From contig NZ_JACJLQ010000004.1 in NCBI RefSeq assembly GCF_016902295.1, positions 55,647 through 119,646 of the forward strand: a stretch of 64,000 nt of DNA, read 5' to 3'. The number at the start of each line of letters is the position of its first letter. The stretch's first letter is position 1. Below are positions 28,561 to 37,350 of this stretch, in pieces. Position numbers and translations under genes: made by a program. The notes beneath the pieces are model-generated. The model saw only the letters and a program-made list of their open reading frames with translations. It was not told where the DNA came from and did not search any database. This DNA comes from Bacteroides caecigallinarum. Its GTDB lineage: Bacteria > Bacteroidota > Bacteroidia > Bacteroidales > Bacteroidaceae.

Positions 28561-30123
28561 ATGAAGCTTAAATTACTATCTACTATATGTTTATTCATTA
28601 GTTTAACACTATTTGTTGAAGCTCAGAACAGATTATTGAATTCTCCTGCCAGAAAACTTCAGCTGGCAGAGTTCGCAATTGCCAATCTTTATGTTGACGA
28701 TGTGGATGAGGACAAATTGGTGGAAGACGCCATAATAAATATGCTTGAAGAGCTTGATCCGCATTCCACTTATTCAGACGCTGAAGAAGTAAAGAAACTG
28801 AACGAACCCCTTGTAGGTAATTTCGACGGTATCGGAGTGCAGTTTAATATGGCTACAGATACATTGTTCGTTATACAGCCTGTCTCAGGTGGCCCATCGG
28901 AAAAGGTGGGAATCTTGGCAGGCGACCGTATTATAGAGGTGAATGATACTGTGATAGCAGGTGTGAAGATGAGCACGGAGGAGATTATGCGTCGCCTGCG
29001 TGGCCCTAAAGGTACAAAAGTCAACCTGAAGATAATGCGCCGTGGAGTTCCGGAACTGTTGCCCTTCACCGTCAAGCGTGACAAAATACCTGTATATAGT
29101 CTTGATGCGTCGTATATGATGACCAAGACTACGGGATATATACGCATAAGTCGTTTCGCGGCTACTACTGCCGACGAGTTTGAAGAAGCTTTGCATAATC
29201 TTCAGAAAAAAGGTATGCGCAATCTTATTCTCGACCTTCAGGGAAATGGTGGCGGATATCTTAATGCTGCCATTGAAATAGCAAACCATGTGCTCGAGAA
29301 AGGTGAACTTATAGTATATACTGAAGGCAAGCGCAATCCACGTACAGAGTTTAATGCACGTGGAAACGGTGATTTTCGCACTGGAAACCTTGTAGTGCTG
29401 GTAGATGAGTTCTCCGCATCGGCAAGTGAGATTGTGACAGGAGCCATTCAGGACTGGGACAGGGGAATGGTAGTGGGCAGACGCACATTCGGTAAGGGAC
29501 TTGTACAGAGACCTATCGACTTGCCTGACGGTTCTATGATACGTCTGACTGTGGCACGCTATTACACACCTTCCGGCAGGTGTATCCAGAAACCGTACGA
29601 AAGTATTGAACAGTATAACAGAGACCTTATAGAGAGGTATAACCGTGGCGAGATGCAGAGTGCGGACAGCATTCATTTCCCTGATTCTCTTAAGACGAAG
29701 ACTTTGAAGAAAGGACGTATAGTATATGGAGGCGGAGGTATAATGCCTGATTACTTTGTGCCTATCGACACTACTTATTATACAGATTATTATTTGGCGT
29801 TGCGCGACAAGGGAGCCATCGTACAGCAAAACCTGAAACTGATTGACGCTCATCGCAGCGAGTGGAAAGAAAAATACAAGACTTTCGATCGTTTCAACAA
29901 GCGCTTTGAGGTGACAGATGAAATGTTAGATGATTTGATTGAACTCGGTAAGACTCTCGGTGTGGAATATAAGGAAGAGGAGTATAAGACAGCTCTCCCA
30001 CTGATAAAGACACAACTCAAGGCTCTTATAGCATGCGACCTCTGGGATATGAACGAATATTTTCAGGTGATAAACTCTATTAATGAGACAGTACAGAAAG
30101 GGCTGGAGCTGATAGAGGATTAG
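28561..30123 (+). CDS. S41 family C-terminal processing protease (CtpA-like), PDZ-containing
   Basis: The 520-residue protein has a signal peptide (LFISLTLFVEAQ), a PDZ domain at about 85-165 (VIQPVSGGPSEKVGILAGDRIIEVND) and an S41 peptidase core. The nucleophile Ser is in DEFSASASEIV near residue 290 and the base Lys in RRTFGKGLVQ near 315. The substrate-binding part is ILDLQGNGGGYLNAAIEIAN. The C-terminal 150 residues are an extra helical region. It acts in the periplasm on misfolded or tail-tagged envelope proteins, by family knowledge. It follows parE-coaD in the same direction with a repeat-filled gap. Confidence 0.93.
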   Translation: MKLKLLSTICLFISLTLFVEAQNRLLNSPARKLQLAEFAIANLYVDDVDEDKLVEDAIINMLEELDPHSTYSDAEEVKKLNEPLVGNFDGIGVQFNMATDTLFVIQPVSGGPSEKVGILAGDRIIEVNDTVIAGVKMSTEEIMRRLRGPKGTKVNLKIMRRGVPELLPFTVKRDKIPVYSLDASYMMTKTTGYIRISRFAATTADEFEEALHNLQKKGMRNLILDLQGNGGGYLNAAIEIANHVLEKGELIVYTEGKRNPRTEFNARGNGDFRTGNLVVLVDEFSASASEIVTGAIQDWDRGMVVGRRTFGKGLVQRPIDLPDGSMIRLTVARYYTPSGRCIQKPYESIEQYNRDLIERYNRGEMQSADSIHFPDSLKTKTLKKGRIVYGGGGIMPDYFVPIDTTYYTDYYLALRDKGAIVQQNLKLIDAHRSEWKEKYKTFDRFNKRFEVTDEMLDDLIELGKTLGVEYKEEEYKTALPLIKTQLKALIACDLWDMNEYFQVINSINETVQKGLELIED

Positions 30124-30222
30124 TTGATTAGTTTTTAAGTTCTTTAGTTTTTTAGTTGGTTGTCATAAACAAACTCACAAACTCATAAACTCACAAACTC
30201 ATACATGCAAACTCATAACTTA
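30124..30222. repeat. Type A intergenic repeat
   Basis: TTAGTTTTTTAG-type units, AGTTGGTTGTC, then ACAAACTC/ATAAACTC octamers. It lies directly after the protease stop codon and upstream of the frd promoter. Confidence 0.75.
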
Positions 30223-30247
30223 AATTAAAGAATTATTTCCTTAATTG

Positions 30248-30279
30248 TTTGTAATAATGATGGAAATAGTCTAAATTTG
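30248..30279 (+). promoter_or_regulatory. Promoter of the frd operon
   Basis: TTTG at 30248-30251 and TAAATTTG at 30272-30279 are separated by 20 bases, a full match to the Bacteroides sigma-ABfr consensus. The leader before the ATG at 30361 is about 75 bases. Confidence 0.85.
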
Positions 30280-30360
30280 CCCATTATTATGAACATTAGT
30301 AGAGACTATTGTACAGACTATTTTAGTTTTAATAATTAAATAATTTAAAATCAATCATTT

Positions 30361-31032
30361 ATGTGGTTAAGTAATTCATCTATTGGTAGGAAAGTGGTGA
30401 TGAGCGTTACAGGTATCGCCCTTGTCCTGTTTCTGACATTTCACATGGCGATGAACCTTGTTGCATTGTTCTCAGGTGAGGCGTACAACATGGTTTGCGA
30501 GTTCCTGGGTGCTAACTGGTACGCATTGGTTGCAACTTTGGCTTTGGCTGCCTTGTTTGTAATTCACATCATCTATGCTTTCTGGTTGACTATCCAGAAC
30601 CGTGCTGCACGTGGTAACGAACGTTACGCAGTAACAGTTAAGCCAAAGAACGTAGAATGGGCTTCACAGAACATGCTTGTTCTTGGTATTATCGTGATTT
30701 TGGGATTGGCTCTTCACTTTGCCAATTTCTGGTACAAAATGCAGTTCGCTGAAATCATCGGCGACCCTATGATGGGCGGTCTTCATGCAACTGACGGCTA
30801 TGGTTACATTATGCAGACATTCTCAAACCCTGTATTCTTTGTATTGTACCTGGTTTGGTTGGCTGCTCTTTGGTTCCATCTTACTCACGGATTCTGGAGC
30901 TCTATGCAGTCTTTGGGTTGGAACAACAAGACTTGGATCAACCGTTGGAAATGCATCTCTAACATCTATTCAACAATCATCGTGTTGGGATTTGCTCTTG
31001 TAGCAATCGTATTCTTCGTAAAAAACTTGTAA
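30361..31032 (+). CDS. frdC: Fumarate reductase/succinate dehydrogenase cytochrome b subunit
   Basis: The 223-residue membrane protein has five predicted helices (for example VVMSVTGIALVLFLTFHMAMN, LVATLALAALFVIHIIYAFWL, MLVLGIIVILGLALHFANFW, IYSTIIVLGFALVAIVFFV). Several His residues (FHMAMNL, FVIHIIY, LALHFANF, WFHLTHGFW) are placed to bind haem b. It anchors FrdAB and handles menaquinone. In Bacteroides this complex reduces fumarate and makes succinate, a main fermentation product. The operon runs FrdC, FrdA, a four-helix-bundle gene, then FrdB. Confidence 0.92.
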   Translation: MWLSNSSIGRKVVMSVTGIALVLFLTFHMAMNLVALFSGEAYNMVCEFLGANWYALVATLALAALFVIHIIYAFWLTIQNRAARGNERYAVTVKPKNVEWASQNMLVLGIIVILGLALHFANFWYKMQFAEIIGDPMMGGLHATDGYGYIMQTFSNPVFFVLYLVWLAALWFHLTHGFWSSMQSLGWNNKTWINRWKCISNIYSTIIVLGFALVAIVFFVKNL

Positions 31033-31141
31033 TAAGTTTTTGAGTTTTTGAGTTCTTTAGTTTTTAAGTTTGCTGATTTCACAAACTCACAAACTAATAA
31101 ACTCATATTACAAACTCATAAACTCTTAAACTCACAAACTA
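31033..31141. repeat. Type A intergenic repeat inside the frd operon
   Basis: GAGTTTTTGAGTTC-type units, then ACAAACTC, ATAAACTC and CTTAAACTC octamers between frdC and frdA. It ends about 15 bases before the frdA ATG at 31157. Confidence 0.8.
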
Positions 31142-31156
31142 AAATTGAAAAACATT

Positions 31157-33139
31157 ATGACTAAAGTTTTAGATTCTAAGATTCCTGAAGGCCCAATAGC
31201 TGAGAAATGGACTAACTATAAAGCTCACCAGAAATTGGTGAACCCGGCTAACAAACGCCGCTTGGATATCATCGTTGTAGGTACAGGTTTGGCAGGTGCT
31301 TCTGCTGCCGCTTCACTTGGTGAAATGGGATTCCGTGTATTCAACTTCTGTATCCAGGACTCTCCACGTCGTGCACACTCTATCGCTGCACAGGGTGGTA
31401 TCAATGCTGCTAAAAATTATCAGAACGACGGTGACTCTGTATATCGTCTATTCTACGATACAGTGAAAGGTGGTGACTATCGTGCTCGTGAAGCTAACGT
31501 TTACCGTCTTGCCGAAGTTTCTAACAATATTATCGACCAGTGCGTTGCACAGGGTGTTCCTTTCGCTCGCGAATACGGTGGTACACTTGCCAACCGTTCT
31601 TTCGGTGGTGCTCAGGTATCACGTACTTTCTATGCTAAAGGTCAGACCGGACAGCAGTTGCTTCTTGGCGCATACTCTGCATTGAGCCGCCAGGTAGGTG
31701 CCGGTACAGTTAAATTGTTCACTCGTTACGAAATGCTCGACGTCGTTTTGGTTGAAGGTCGTGCACGCGGTATCATCGCAAAGAACCTCGTAACAGGTAA
31801 ACTTGAACGTTTCGCCGCTCATGCAGTGGTTATCGCTACAGGTGGATACGGTAACACTTACTTCCTTTCTACTAACGCTATGGCATGTAACGTAACAGCT
31901 GCCATGTCTTGCTACCGTAAGGGAGCTATGTTCGCTAACCCAGCTTACGTTCAGATTCACCCAACATGTATTCCTGTTCACGGTGACAAGCAGTCTAAGC
32001 TTACATTGATGTCAGAATCACTCCGTAACGACGGTCGTATCTGGGTTCCTAAGAATATTGAAGACGCTAAAGCACTTCAGGCAGGAACTAAGAAGGGTAG
32101 TGATATCCCTGAAGAAGAACGCGACTACTATTTGGAACGCCGTTATCCTGCATTCGGTAACCTTGTTCCACGTGACGTTGCTTCACGTGCAGCTAAGGAA
32201 CGTTGCGACCACGGTTACGGTGTAAACAACACAGGTCTTGCCGTATTCCTTGACTTCTCTGAAAGTATCGAACGTCTTGGTCTTGATGTTGTTCGTCAGC
32301 GTTACGGTAACCTCTTCGATATGTACGAAGAAATCACAGACGTTAATCCGGGTGAACTTGCAAAAGAAATCAACGGACGCAAATACTACAACCCAATGAT
32401 GATTTATCCTGCTATCCACTATACAATGGGTGGTATTTGGGTTGACTACGAACTTCAGACAACTATCAAGGGTCTGTTCGCAATCGGTGAATGTAACTTC
32501 TCTGACCACGGTGCTAACCGTCTTGGTGCATCTGCATTGATGCAGGGTCTTGCTGACGGTTACTTCGTATTGCCTTACACTATCCAGAACTACTTGTCAG
32601 ACCAGATTACAGTTCCTCGCTTCTCTACAGATCTTCCTGAATTCGCTGAAGCTGAAAAGGCTGTCCAGGCTAAGATTGACCACCTGATGAACATCAAGGG
32701 TAAGAAGTCAGTTGACTCAATCCACAAGGAATTGGGCCGCGTAATGTGGGAATATGTAGGTATGGGACGTACTGCAGAAGGCTTGAAGACAGGTTTGGCT
32801 CGTCTGAAAGAAATCCGCAAGGAATTCGAAACAGAACTGTTTATCCCTGGAGCTAAAGAAGGTATGAACATCGAACTTGACAAGGCATTCCGTCTTGACG
32901 ACTTCATCACTATGGGTCAGCTTATCGCTTACGATGCTTTGAACCGTGAAGAATCTTGTGGTGGTCATTTCCGTGAAGAACACCAGACTGAAGAAGGTGA
33001 AGCTAAGCGTGATGACGAAAACTTCTTCTATGTAGCTTGCTGGGAATACCAGGGAAGCGACGACAAGGCTCCTGTACTTTATAAGGAACCATTGGTTTAC
33101 GAAGCAATCAAAGTACAGACTCGTAACTATAAGAGTTAA
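31157..33139 (+). CDS. frdA: Fumarate reductase/succinate dehydrogenase flavoprotein subunit
   Basis: I choose the ATG at 31157 ([12 protein letters not shown]) over an in-frame TTG at 31145; the protein is 660 residues. It has an N-terminal FAD Rossmann motif [20 protein letters not shown], the flavinylation segment [19 protein letters not shown] with the covalent-FAD His, the active-site region [26 protein letters not shown], and the C-terminal FAD motif [26 protein letters not shown]. Codon use is strongly biased, as expected for an abundant central enzyme. It catalyses fumarate/succinate interconversion facing the cytoplasm. Confidence 0.96.
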   Translation: MTKVLDSKIPEGPIAEKWTNYKAHQKLVNPANKRRLDIIVVGTGLAGASAAASLGEMGFRVFNFCIQDSPRRAHSIAAQGGINAAKNYQNDGDSVYRLFYDTVKGGDYRAREANVYRLAEVSNNIIDQCVAQGVPFAREYGGTLANRSFGGAQVSRTFYAKGQTGQQLLLGAYSALSRQVGAGTVKLFTRYEMLDVVLVEGRARGIIAKNLVTGKLERFAAHAVVIATGGYGNTYFLSTNAMACNVTAAMSCYRKGAMFANPAYVQIHPTCIPVHGDKQSKLTLMSESLRNDGRIWVPKNIEDAKALQAGTKKGSDIPEEERDYYLERRYPAFGNLVPRDVASRAAKERCDHGYGVNNTGLAVFLDFSESIERLGLDVVRQRYGNLFDMYEEITDVNPGELAKEINGRKYYNPMMIYPAIHYTMGGIWVDYELQTTIKGLFAIGECNFSDHGANRLGASALMQGLADGYFVLPYTIQNYLSDQITVPRFSTDLPEFAEAEKAVQAKIDHLMNIKGKKSVDSIHKELGRVMWEYVGMGRTAEGLKTGLARLKEIRKEFETELFIPGAKEGMNIELDKAFRLDDFITMGQLIAYDALNREESCGGHFREEHQTEEGEAKRDDENFFYVACWEYQGSDDKAPVLYKEPLVYEAIKVQTRNYKS

Positions 33140-33149
33140 GTTTTTAAAG

Positions 33150-33200
33150 TTTAATTAGTTGACAAGGTACTAGTTGACTAGAAACTAGTTGACTAGGTTA
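33150..33200. repeat. Type B intergenic repeat, left flank of four-helix-bundle gene
   Basis: Units TAGTTGACAAGG, ACTAGTTGACTAG and ACTAGTTGACTAGG lie between frdA and the four-helix-bundle gene. Confidence 0.75.
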
Positions 33201-33214
33201 AAAGAAATGAGTAT

Positions 33215-33580
33215 ATGAGTAGTCATAAGAGTTTGCTCGTTTGGAGTAGAAGTATTGCAATGGTTAAAGCCTTGTATTTGATTACTCAAAAGTTTCCTTT
33301 GTGTGAATTATATGGTATCACTTCTCAAATGCGACGTGCTGCCATATCCATCCCTTCAAATATAGCAGAAGGGTATGCTAGGGCGCATGACAAAGAGTTA
33401 TTACATTTTCTTTATATATCATTAGGATCTGCATCCGAGTTAGAGACCCAATTGATTATCTGTAAAGAAATTGGCTATCTTACCGAAGGACAATATGTAG
33501 AACTTGAGATGATGAACAGTGAAATAATGAAAATGTTGACATCGCTGATAAATAATAAAAAGAAAGCTATAACCCCCTAG
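33215..33580 (+). CDS. Four-helix bundle protein (23S rRNA intervening-sequence protein family)
   Basis: The 121-residue protein has the family's hallmarks: an N-terminal LLVWSRSIAMVKALYLITQKFP, then LYGITSQMRRAAISIPSNIAEGYAR, then LLHFLYISLGSASELETQLII. This family (TIGR02436-like) was first seen in 23S rRNA intervening sequences and also contains the accessory protein Avd of diversity-generating retroelements. No function is known for the stand-alone type. It splits the frd operon between frdA and frdB, has much weaker codon bias than its neighbours, and is flanked on both sides by type B repeats; its stop codon TAG is part of the right-hand repeat. That suggests an inserted cassette. No reverse transcriptase or variable repeat is nearby. 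Confidence 0.85.
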   Translation: MSSHKSLLVWSRSIAMVKALYLITQKFPLCELYGITSQMRRAAISIPSNIAEGYARAHDKELLHFLYISLGSASELETQLIICKEIGYLTEGQYVELEMMNSEIMKMLTSLINNKKKAITP

Positions 33581-33617
33581 TACCTAGTACCTAGTGCCTA
33601 GTACCTAGTCAACTCAA
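33579..33617. repeat. Type B intergenic repeat, right flank of four-helix-bundle gene
   Basis: CTAGTAC, CTAGTAC, CTAGTGC, CTAGTAC, CTAGTCAACTC: four near-identical heptamers, then a GTCAAC unit, ending 13 bases before the frdB start. Confidence 0.8.
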
Positions 33618-33630
33618 ATAAAGAAGTAAA

Positions 33631-34386
33631 ATGGATAAAAATATATCATTTACGCTGAAAGTTTGGCGTCAGAACGGACCTAAGGATAAAGGTCATTTCG
33701 ATACATTCCAGATGAAAGACATTCCGGGTGATACTTCATTCCTCGAAATGCTCGATATCTTGAATGAAATGTTGATTGAAGAAGGTAAAGAACCTATAGT
33801 ATTCGATCACGACTGCCGTGAAGGTATCTGCGGTATGTGTTCATTGTACATCAACGGACATCCACACGGACCTGCAACAGGTGCTACTACTTGCCAGATT
33901 TACATGCGTCGTTTCAAAGACGGCGATACTATCACAGTTGAACCATGGCGTTCTGCAGGTTTCCCTGTAATCAAGGACTTGATGGTTGACCGTTCTGCAT
34001 ACGATAAGATTATGCAGGCTGGTGGTTTCGTAAGCGTATCTACAGGTGCTCCTCAGGATGCAAACGCTATCCTTATCCCTAAGACAGTTGCTGACGAAGC
34101 TATGGATGCTGCTACATGTATCGGTTGCGGTGCTTGTGTAGCTGCATGTAAGAACGGTTCTGCTATGCTTTTCGTTTCTGCAAAAGTCAGCCAGTTGAAC
34201 CTTCTTCCTCAGGGTAAGCCGGAAGCTTTGCGTCGTGCTAAGGCAATGTTGTCTAAGATGGACGAACTTGGTTTCGGTAACTGTACAAACACTCGTGCTT
34301 GTGAGGCTGAATGTCCAAAATGTGTTTCTATCAGCAACATCGCTCGTTTGAACCGTAACTTTATCAAAGCAAAACTGAAAGACTAA
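33631..34386 (+). CDS. frdB: Fumarate reductase/succinate dehydrogenase iron-sulfur subunit
   Basis: The 251-residue protein has the [2Fe-2S] motif [18 protein letters not shown] (about residues 60-77). The cluster motifs [15 protein letters not shown] (about 168) and [14 protein letters not shown] (about 220) supply ligands for the [4Fe-4S] and [3Fe-4S] centres. It passes electrons between the quinone-reactive FrdC and the flavin of FrdA. Codon use matches frdA. A strong terminator follows at 34410-34443, which closes the operon. Confidence 0.95.
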   Translation: MDKNISFTLKVWRQNGPKDKGHFDTFQMKDIPGDTSFLEMLDILNEMLIEEGKEPIVFDHDCREGICGMCSLYINGHPHGPATGATTCQIYMRRFKDGDTITVEPWRSAGFPVIKDLMVDRSAYDKIMQAGGFVSVSTGAPQDANAILIPKTVADEAMDAATCIGCGACVAACKNGSAMLFVSAKVSQLNLLPQGKPEALRRAKAMLSKMDELGFGNCTNTRACEAECPKCVSISNIARLNRNFIKAKLKD

Positions 34387-34409
34387 TATAAATTGCTTTT
34401 GAATGACAG

Positions 34410-34443
34410 TCCGGTCCCGTTAGTTCGGGACCGGATTTTTTTT
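34410..34443 (+). terminator. Terminator of the frd operon
   Basis: The stem TCCGGTCCCG / CGGGACCGGA with a short loop is followed by eight T. Confidence 0.95.
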
Positions 34444-34570
34444 GTGCTGTCTTACGATAAAATATCGTTAACGCACACTAAAATTCATGCTAACAAATTA
34501 TTATTTTAATAGTCAAATATATGCTAATGTGAAATATTTCTAAATACAAAGATTTTTATAGTTGGATTAC

Positions 34571-34601
34571 TTGCATTTATTGCGTGTAAATTATACATTT
34601 G
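34571..34601 (+). promoter_or_regulatory. Promoter of small RNA copy 1
   Basis: TTG at 34571-34573 and TACATTTG at 34594-34601 are 20 bases apart, a full match to the Bacteroides consensus. The predicted start of transcription is about 34607. Confidence 0.75.
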
Positions 34602-34606
34602 CAACG

Positions 34607-34674
34607 TGATTTTTTTCATAGTATTAGATTTAAGGTTAACAAGGTACGGGGACAAAGCGTTGTCCCCATTTTTT
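34607..34674 (+). ncRNA. Candidate small RNA, copy 1 (about 65-70 nt)
   Basis: A consensus promoter is followed by a conserved block (TTTTTCATAGTATTAGATTT, then AAGGTTAACAA and GGT). Next comes the hairpin GGGGACAA-AGCG-TTGTCCCC (34648-34667) and a T-run ending at 34674. There is no gene downstream in this direction (dprA is convergent), so this is not a leader. A second copy with the same block, the same AGCG loop and a different but still paired stem lies at 45154-45217. Function is unknown. Confidence 0.7.
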
Positions 34675-34679
34675 GTGTC

Positions 34680-35795
34680 TTAAATTAACTTATAAACCCC
34701 ACCCGCCAAGGCACGTACCACACCTTTCATCTCCATTTCGAACAGTATGCCTGTCATCCTGTTGATAGGAATATTGGTATTTACCACGATGGTGTTTATT
34801 TGCAGCCCGTCAGGATTTTTCTCCAATTGCGACATGACAAGTTCTTCCTCGGGCGAGAGATCGGGGAATAGCTGGCGCTGTATTCCTTCGCGCGGGTTGG
34901 ATGTAGGTGTATAATCCCAATTCATTGCTTTTACGAGCTCTTCTGCGCTCTGCAGAAGAGTGGCTTTGTTGTTGCGGATAAGCGCATTGCAGCCTGAAGA
35001 GTATTCGTCATTAATGCGACCGGGGAAAGCAAAACAGTCGCGGTGATAGCTCTCGGCTATATCTGCTGTAACCAGCGCACCACCTTTGGCTGCCGATTCC
35101 ACCACTATCGTGGCATCGCATATACCTGCTATTATTCTGTTACGTTTCAGGAAGTTCTGCCTGTCGGGATTTGTTCCGCTTGGATATTCTGTCAGCAGTC
35201 CGCCATGTGAGAGTATATCGGCGGCGGTATTCCGATGTACGGCCGGATATATTCTGTCAAGTCCGTGTGCAAGTACACCTACTGTGTTCATACCGTACTG
35301 GAGTGCAGCTCTATGGGCGTTTATGTCGATGCCGTATGCCAGTCCGCTTACAATAAGTACATCGGGCATGATTTCGTGTAACTCATTTATAAATTTCTGG
35401 CATATCCCCTTCCCGTATTCAGTCGCATGGCGTGTCCCTACCATGTTGATTATATGCAGGCTGTTAAGGTCGGCTGTACCGCGATAGAACAGAAGTAATG
35501 GGGCGTCATCACATTCACGCAAACGTGACGGATAATTTTCATCATTCAGTGTGAGACACCTTATATTGTTTTTCTCTGTAAAACGTATTTCTGCTTCACA
35601 CAGGCGCAGCACGTCGCAGTTGAGAATAGAATCGATAACTTTCTGCGAGATACCGGGCACAATTTCCTTAAGGCCCTTTGCTTCGCGGAATACAGTTGTG
35701 GCAGAACCAACGGCTTCCATCAGACGGTGTGCTCCTATCATACCGAGTCCGGGCAGACGGGTAAGAGCCATGGTGTAAAGCAATTCCTCATTCAT
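34680..35795 (-). CDS. dprA: DNA-processing protein DprA
   Basis: The 371-residue protein has an N-terminal helix-hairpin region (ALTRLPGLGMIGAHRLMEAVG) and a Rossmann-like DNA-binding core. The core includes YPSRLRECDDAPLLLFYRG, VGTRHATEYGKGIC, SGLAYGIDINAHRAAL, GVLAHGLDRIYPA, LLTEYPSGTNPDRQNFLKRNRIIAG, VVESAAKGGALVTADIAE and FPGRINDEYSSGCNALIRNNKA. The C-terminal winged-helix follows (PEEELVMSQLEKNPDGLQINTIV). It loads RecA on incoming single-stranded DNA during natural transformation. It overlaps or nearly abuts the thioesterase gene upstream (8 bases), so they form a two-gene minus-strand operon. Confidence 0.95.
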   Translation of the reverse strand: MNEELLYTMALTRLPGLGMIGAHRLMEAVGSATTVFREAKGLKEIVPGISQKVIDSILNCDVLRLCEAEIRFTEKNNIRCLTLNDENYPSRLRECDDAPLLLFYRGTADLNSLHIINMVGTRHATEYGKGICQKFINELHEIMPDVLIVSGLAYGIDINAHRAALQYGMNTVGVLAHGLDRIYPAVHRNTAADILSHGGLLTEYPSGTNPDRQNFLKRNRIIAGICDATIVVESAAKGGALVTADIAESYHRDCFAFPGRINDEYSSGCNALIRNNKATLLQSAEELVKAMNWDYTPTSNPREGIQRQLFPDLSPEEELVMSQLEKNPDGLQINTIVVNTNIPINRMTGILFEMEMKGVVRALAGGVYKLI

Positions 35796-35802
35796 GGTAG
35801 TG

Positions 35803-36207
35803 TTATTCGCTGAAATAAGGTGAGAAGATAGTGTTGAAAACCTCGCTGTCGCCTAATCGTCCGTTTATAACACAAACGGTTTCCACAGTGGCTTTGATAA
35901 CAGGCTTCATGTCCGGCAGACGGAATATATCCTGAAAAAATACATATTTGATACCTTCTTTCTTGATGTACAGCTTTGATACGAACTCATCACCGCTTTT
36001 CAGTGGTGTTTTGAATGCCATATTGAGTCTTGCCACTACAGGGTCTATTCCTTCGTTGTGAAGGTGTGCGAAGCTTACTCCCAACGATAAAAGAAATTCA
36101 TGGCGTGTATGTTCGATATAATGCTGATAGTTGGCATTGTTTACTATGCCCTGTAGGTCGCATTCATAATCGCGTACCTTCATTTGCTGTTCGAAGATGT
36201 ATTTCAT
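35803..36207 (-). CDS. Acyl-CoA thioesterase, 4HBT hot-dog fold (YbgC-like)
   Basis: The 134-residue protein has the hot-dog thioesterase motif VRDYECDLQGIVNNANYQHY, in which Asp17 is the likely catalytic residue (family consensus DxxGIVxxxxY). The rest (HEFLLSLGVSF, VVARLNMAFKTPLKSGDEF) follows the family pattern and length. It cleaves acyl-CoA thioesters; the chain length is unknown. It is upstream of dprA on the minus strand and divergent from the Dus gene, across a gap full of repeats. Confidence 0.88.
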   Translation of the reverse strand: MKYIFEQQMKVRDYECDLQGIVNNANYQHYIEHTRHEFLLSLGVSFAHLHNEGIDPVVARLNMAFKTPLKSGDEFVSKLYIKKEGIKYVFFQDIFRLPDMKPVIKATVETVCVINGRLGDSEVFNTIFSPYFSE

Positions 36208-36335
36208 TTGAGTTTTTAAGTTTTTAAGTTTGTGAGTTTTTTAGATACTAGTTGACTAGTTACTAGTTGACTAGGTTCCTTAGTATCTAGTCCCTAGTTC
36301 ATAGTCTCTAGTCCCTAGTCTCTAGTCTCTTAATC
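36208..36335. repeat. Composite type A + type B intergenic repeat
   Basis: GAGTTTTTAAG-type units next to the thioesterase start are followed by ACTAGTTGACTAGTT units and then TAGTATC/TAGTCCC/TAGTCTC heptamers. It fills the divergent gap before the Dus gene, upstream of both. Confidence 0.75.
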
Positions 36336-36395
36336 TATAAATACAAACTTACGGAAAAATCCTCTTATATCTATCGTTGCAAGGAATATTCTTCA

Positions 36396-36403
36396 TATTT
36401 TTG
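36396..36403 (+). promoter_or_regulatory. -7 box immediately before the Dus start
   Basis: TATTTTTG ends 5 bases before the ATG at 36409, so the transcript may be nearly leaderless. A TTG upstream (36377-36379) is only 16 bases away, shorter than usual. Confidence 0.4.
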
Positions 36404-36408
36404 CATAT

Positions 36409-37350
36409 ATGGATAAGGAACTTAATATATTTGCAGCTCCGTTACAAGGTTTTACGGAGGCCGCATGGCGTGTAGCGCATAATGAGGTTTTTGGTGGAGT
36501 TGATGCTTATTTCACTCCTTTTATAAGATATGAGAAAGGCGGTCTGCGCAATAAGGACAGACGCGAGGTCCTGCCTGAAAACAACCGTGGCATAAGGCTG
36601 ATACCTCAGATTATGGCTTCCGAGCCGGAGGAGATGAAAGCTTTGGCTGATTTCGTCATTTCTTTAGGATATAAGGAGATTGACCTCAATATGGGTTGTC
36701 CTTTTCCGCTGATAGCGAACAAGGGAAAGGGTAGCGGAATATTGCCACATCCTGATAAGGTGGCTGCGCTTATGAAGTGCGTCAATGGTTATGCGGCTGA
36801 CGGCATAAGTTTCAGCGTTAAGATGAGGCTGGGGCAAGTGTCTGCCGATGAATGGAAGGAGATTCTGCCTGCCATTAATGATTCTGATGTGAAGATGATT
36901 ACACTTCATCCACGTATAGGCAAACAGCAGTATAAGGGTGAGCTTGATATGGATGCATTTGCTGAATTCTATAATGAATGCCGTAAACCGCTGGTATATA
37001 ATGGCGACCTGTGCAGTGTGGCAGATATAAACAGGGTAGTTGATAAGTTCCCCGACTTGTATGGAGTGATGATAGGTCGCGGACTGCTTGCCGACGGCTC
37101 TTTGGCTGCCGGATATAAATCTGGTTCGGAGATTAATAAGGACGTGCTTTATGCCAAGGTGCGCAATATGCACTCTCTGATGTATCAAAGATATTCAGAA
37201 ACAATTGAGGGCGGCGATGCACAGCTTCTTCTTAAAATGAAGTCAATGTGGGAATATTGGCTTCCCGGGCTTGACAAGAAGAAAAGGAAAGCTATCCACA
37301 AGGCAAACAAGCTGTCGGTATATCTGAACGAGGTAGAGGGAGTTAGGTAG
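36409..37350 (+). CDS. tRNA-dihydrouridine synthase
   Basis: The 313-residue protein has Dus TIM-barrel motifs: the N-terminal AAPLQGFTEAAWR, IPQIMASEPEEM, the catalytic-Cys segment DLNMGCPFPLIANKGKGSG, VKMRLG, LHPR, VYNGDLCS and MIGRGLLADGSL. It reduces uridines in tRNA using FMN and NAD(P)H. The C-terminal 80 residues form the helical tRNA-binding domain. Its last 8 bases overlap the convergent DUF2851 gene. Confidence 0.93.
   Translation: MDKELNIFAAPLQGFTEAAWRVAHNEVFGGVDAYFTPFIRYEKGGLRNKDRREVLPENNRGIRLIPQIMASEPEEMKALADFVISLGYKEIDLNMGCPFPLIANKGKGSGILPHPDKVAALMKCVNGYAADGISFSVKMRLGQVSADEWKEILPAINDSDVKMITLHPRIGKQQYKGELDMDAFAEFYNECRKPLVYNGDLCSVADINRVVDKFPDLYGVMIGRGLLADGSLAAGYKSGSEINKDVLYAKVRNMHSLMYQRYSETIEGGDAQLLLKMKSMWEYWLPGLDKKKRKAIHKANKLSVYLNEVEGVR

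Noticed and set aside
33215..33580. Diversity-generating retroelement, suggested by the Avd-like four-helix-bundle protein
   Set aside because: No reverse transcriptase, template repeat or variable repeat is present in the window.
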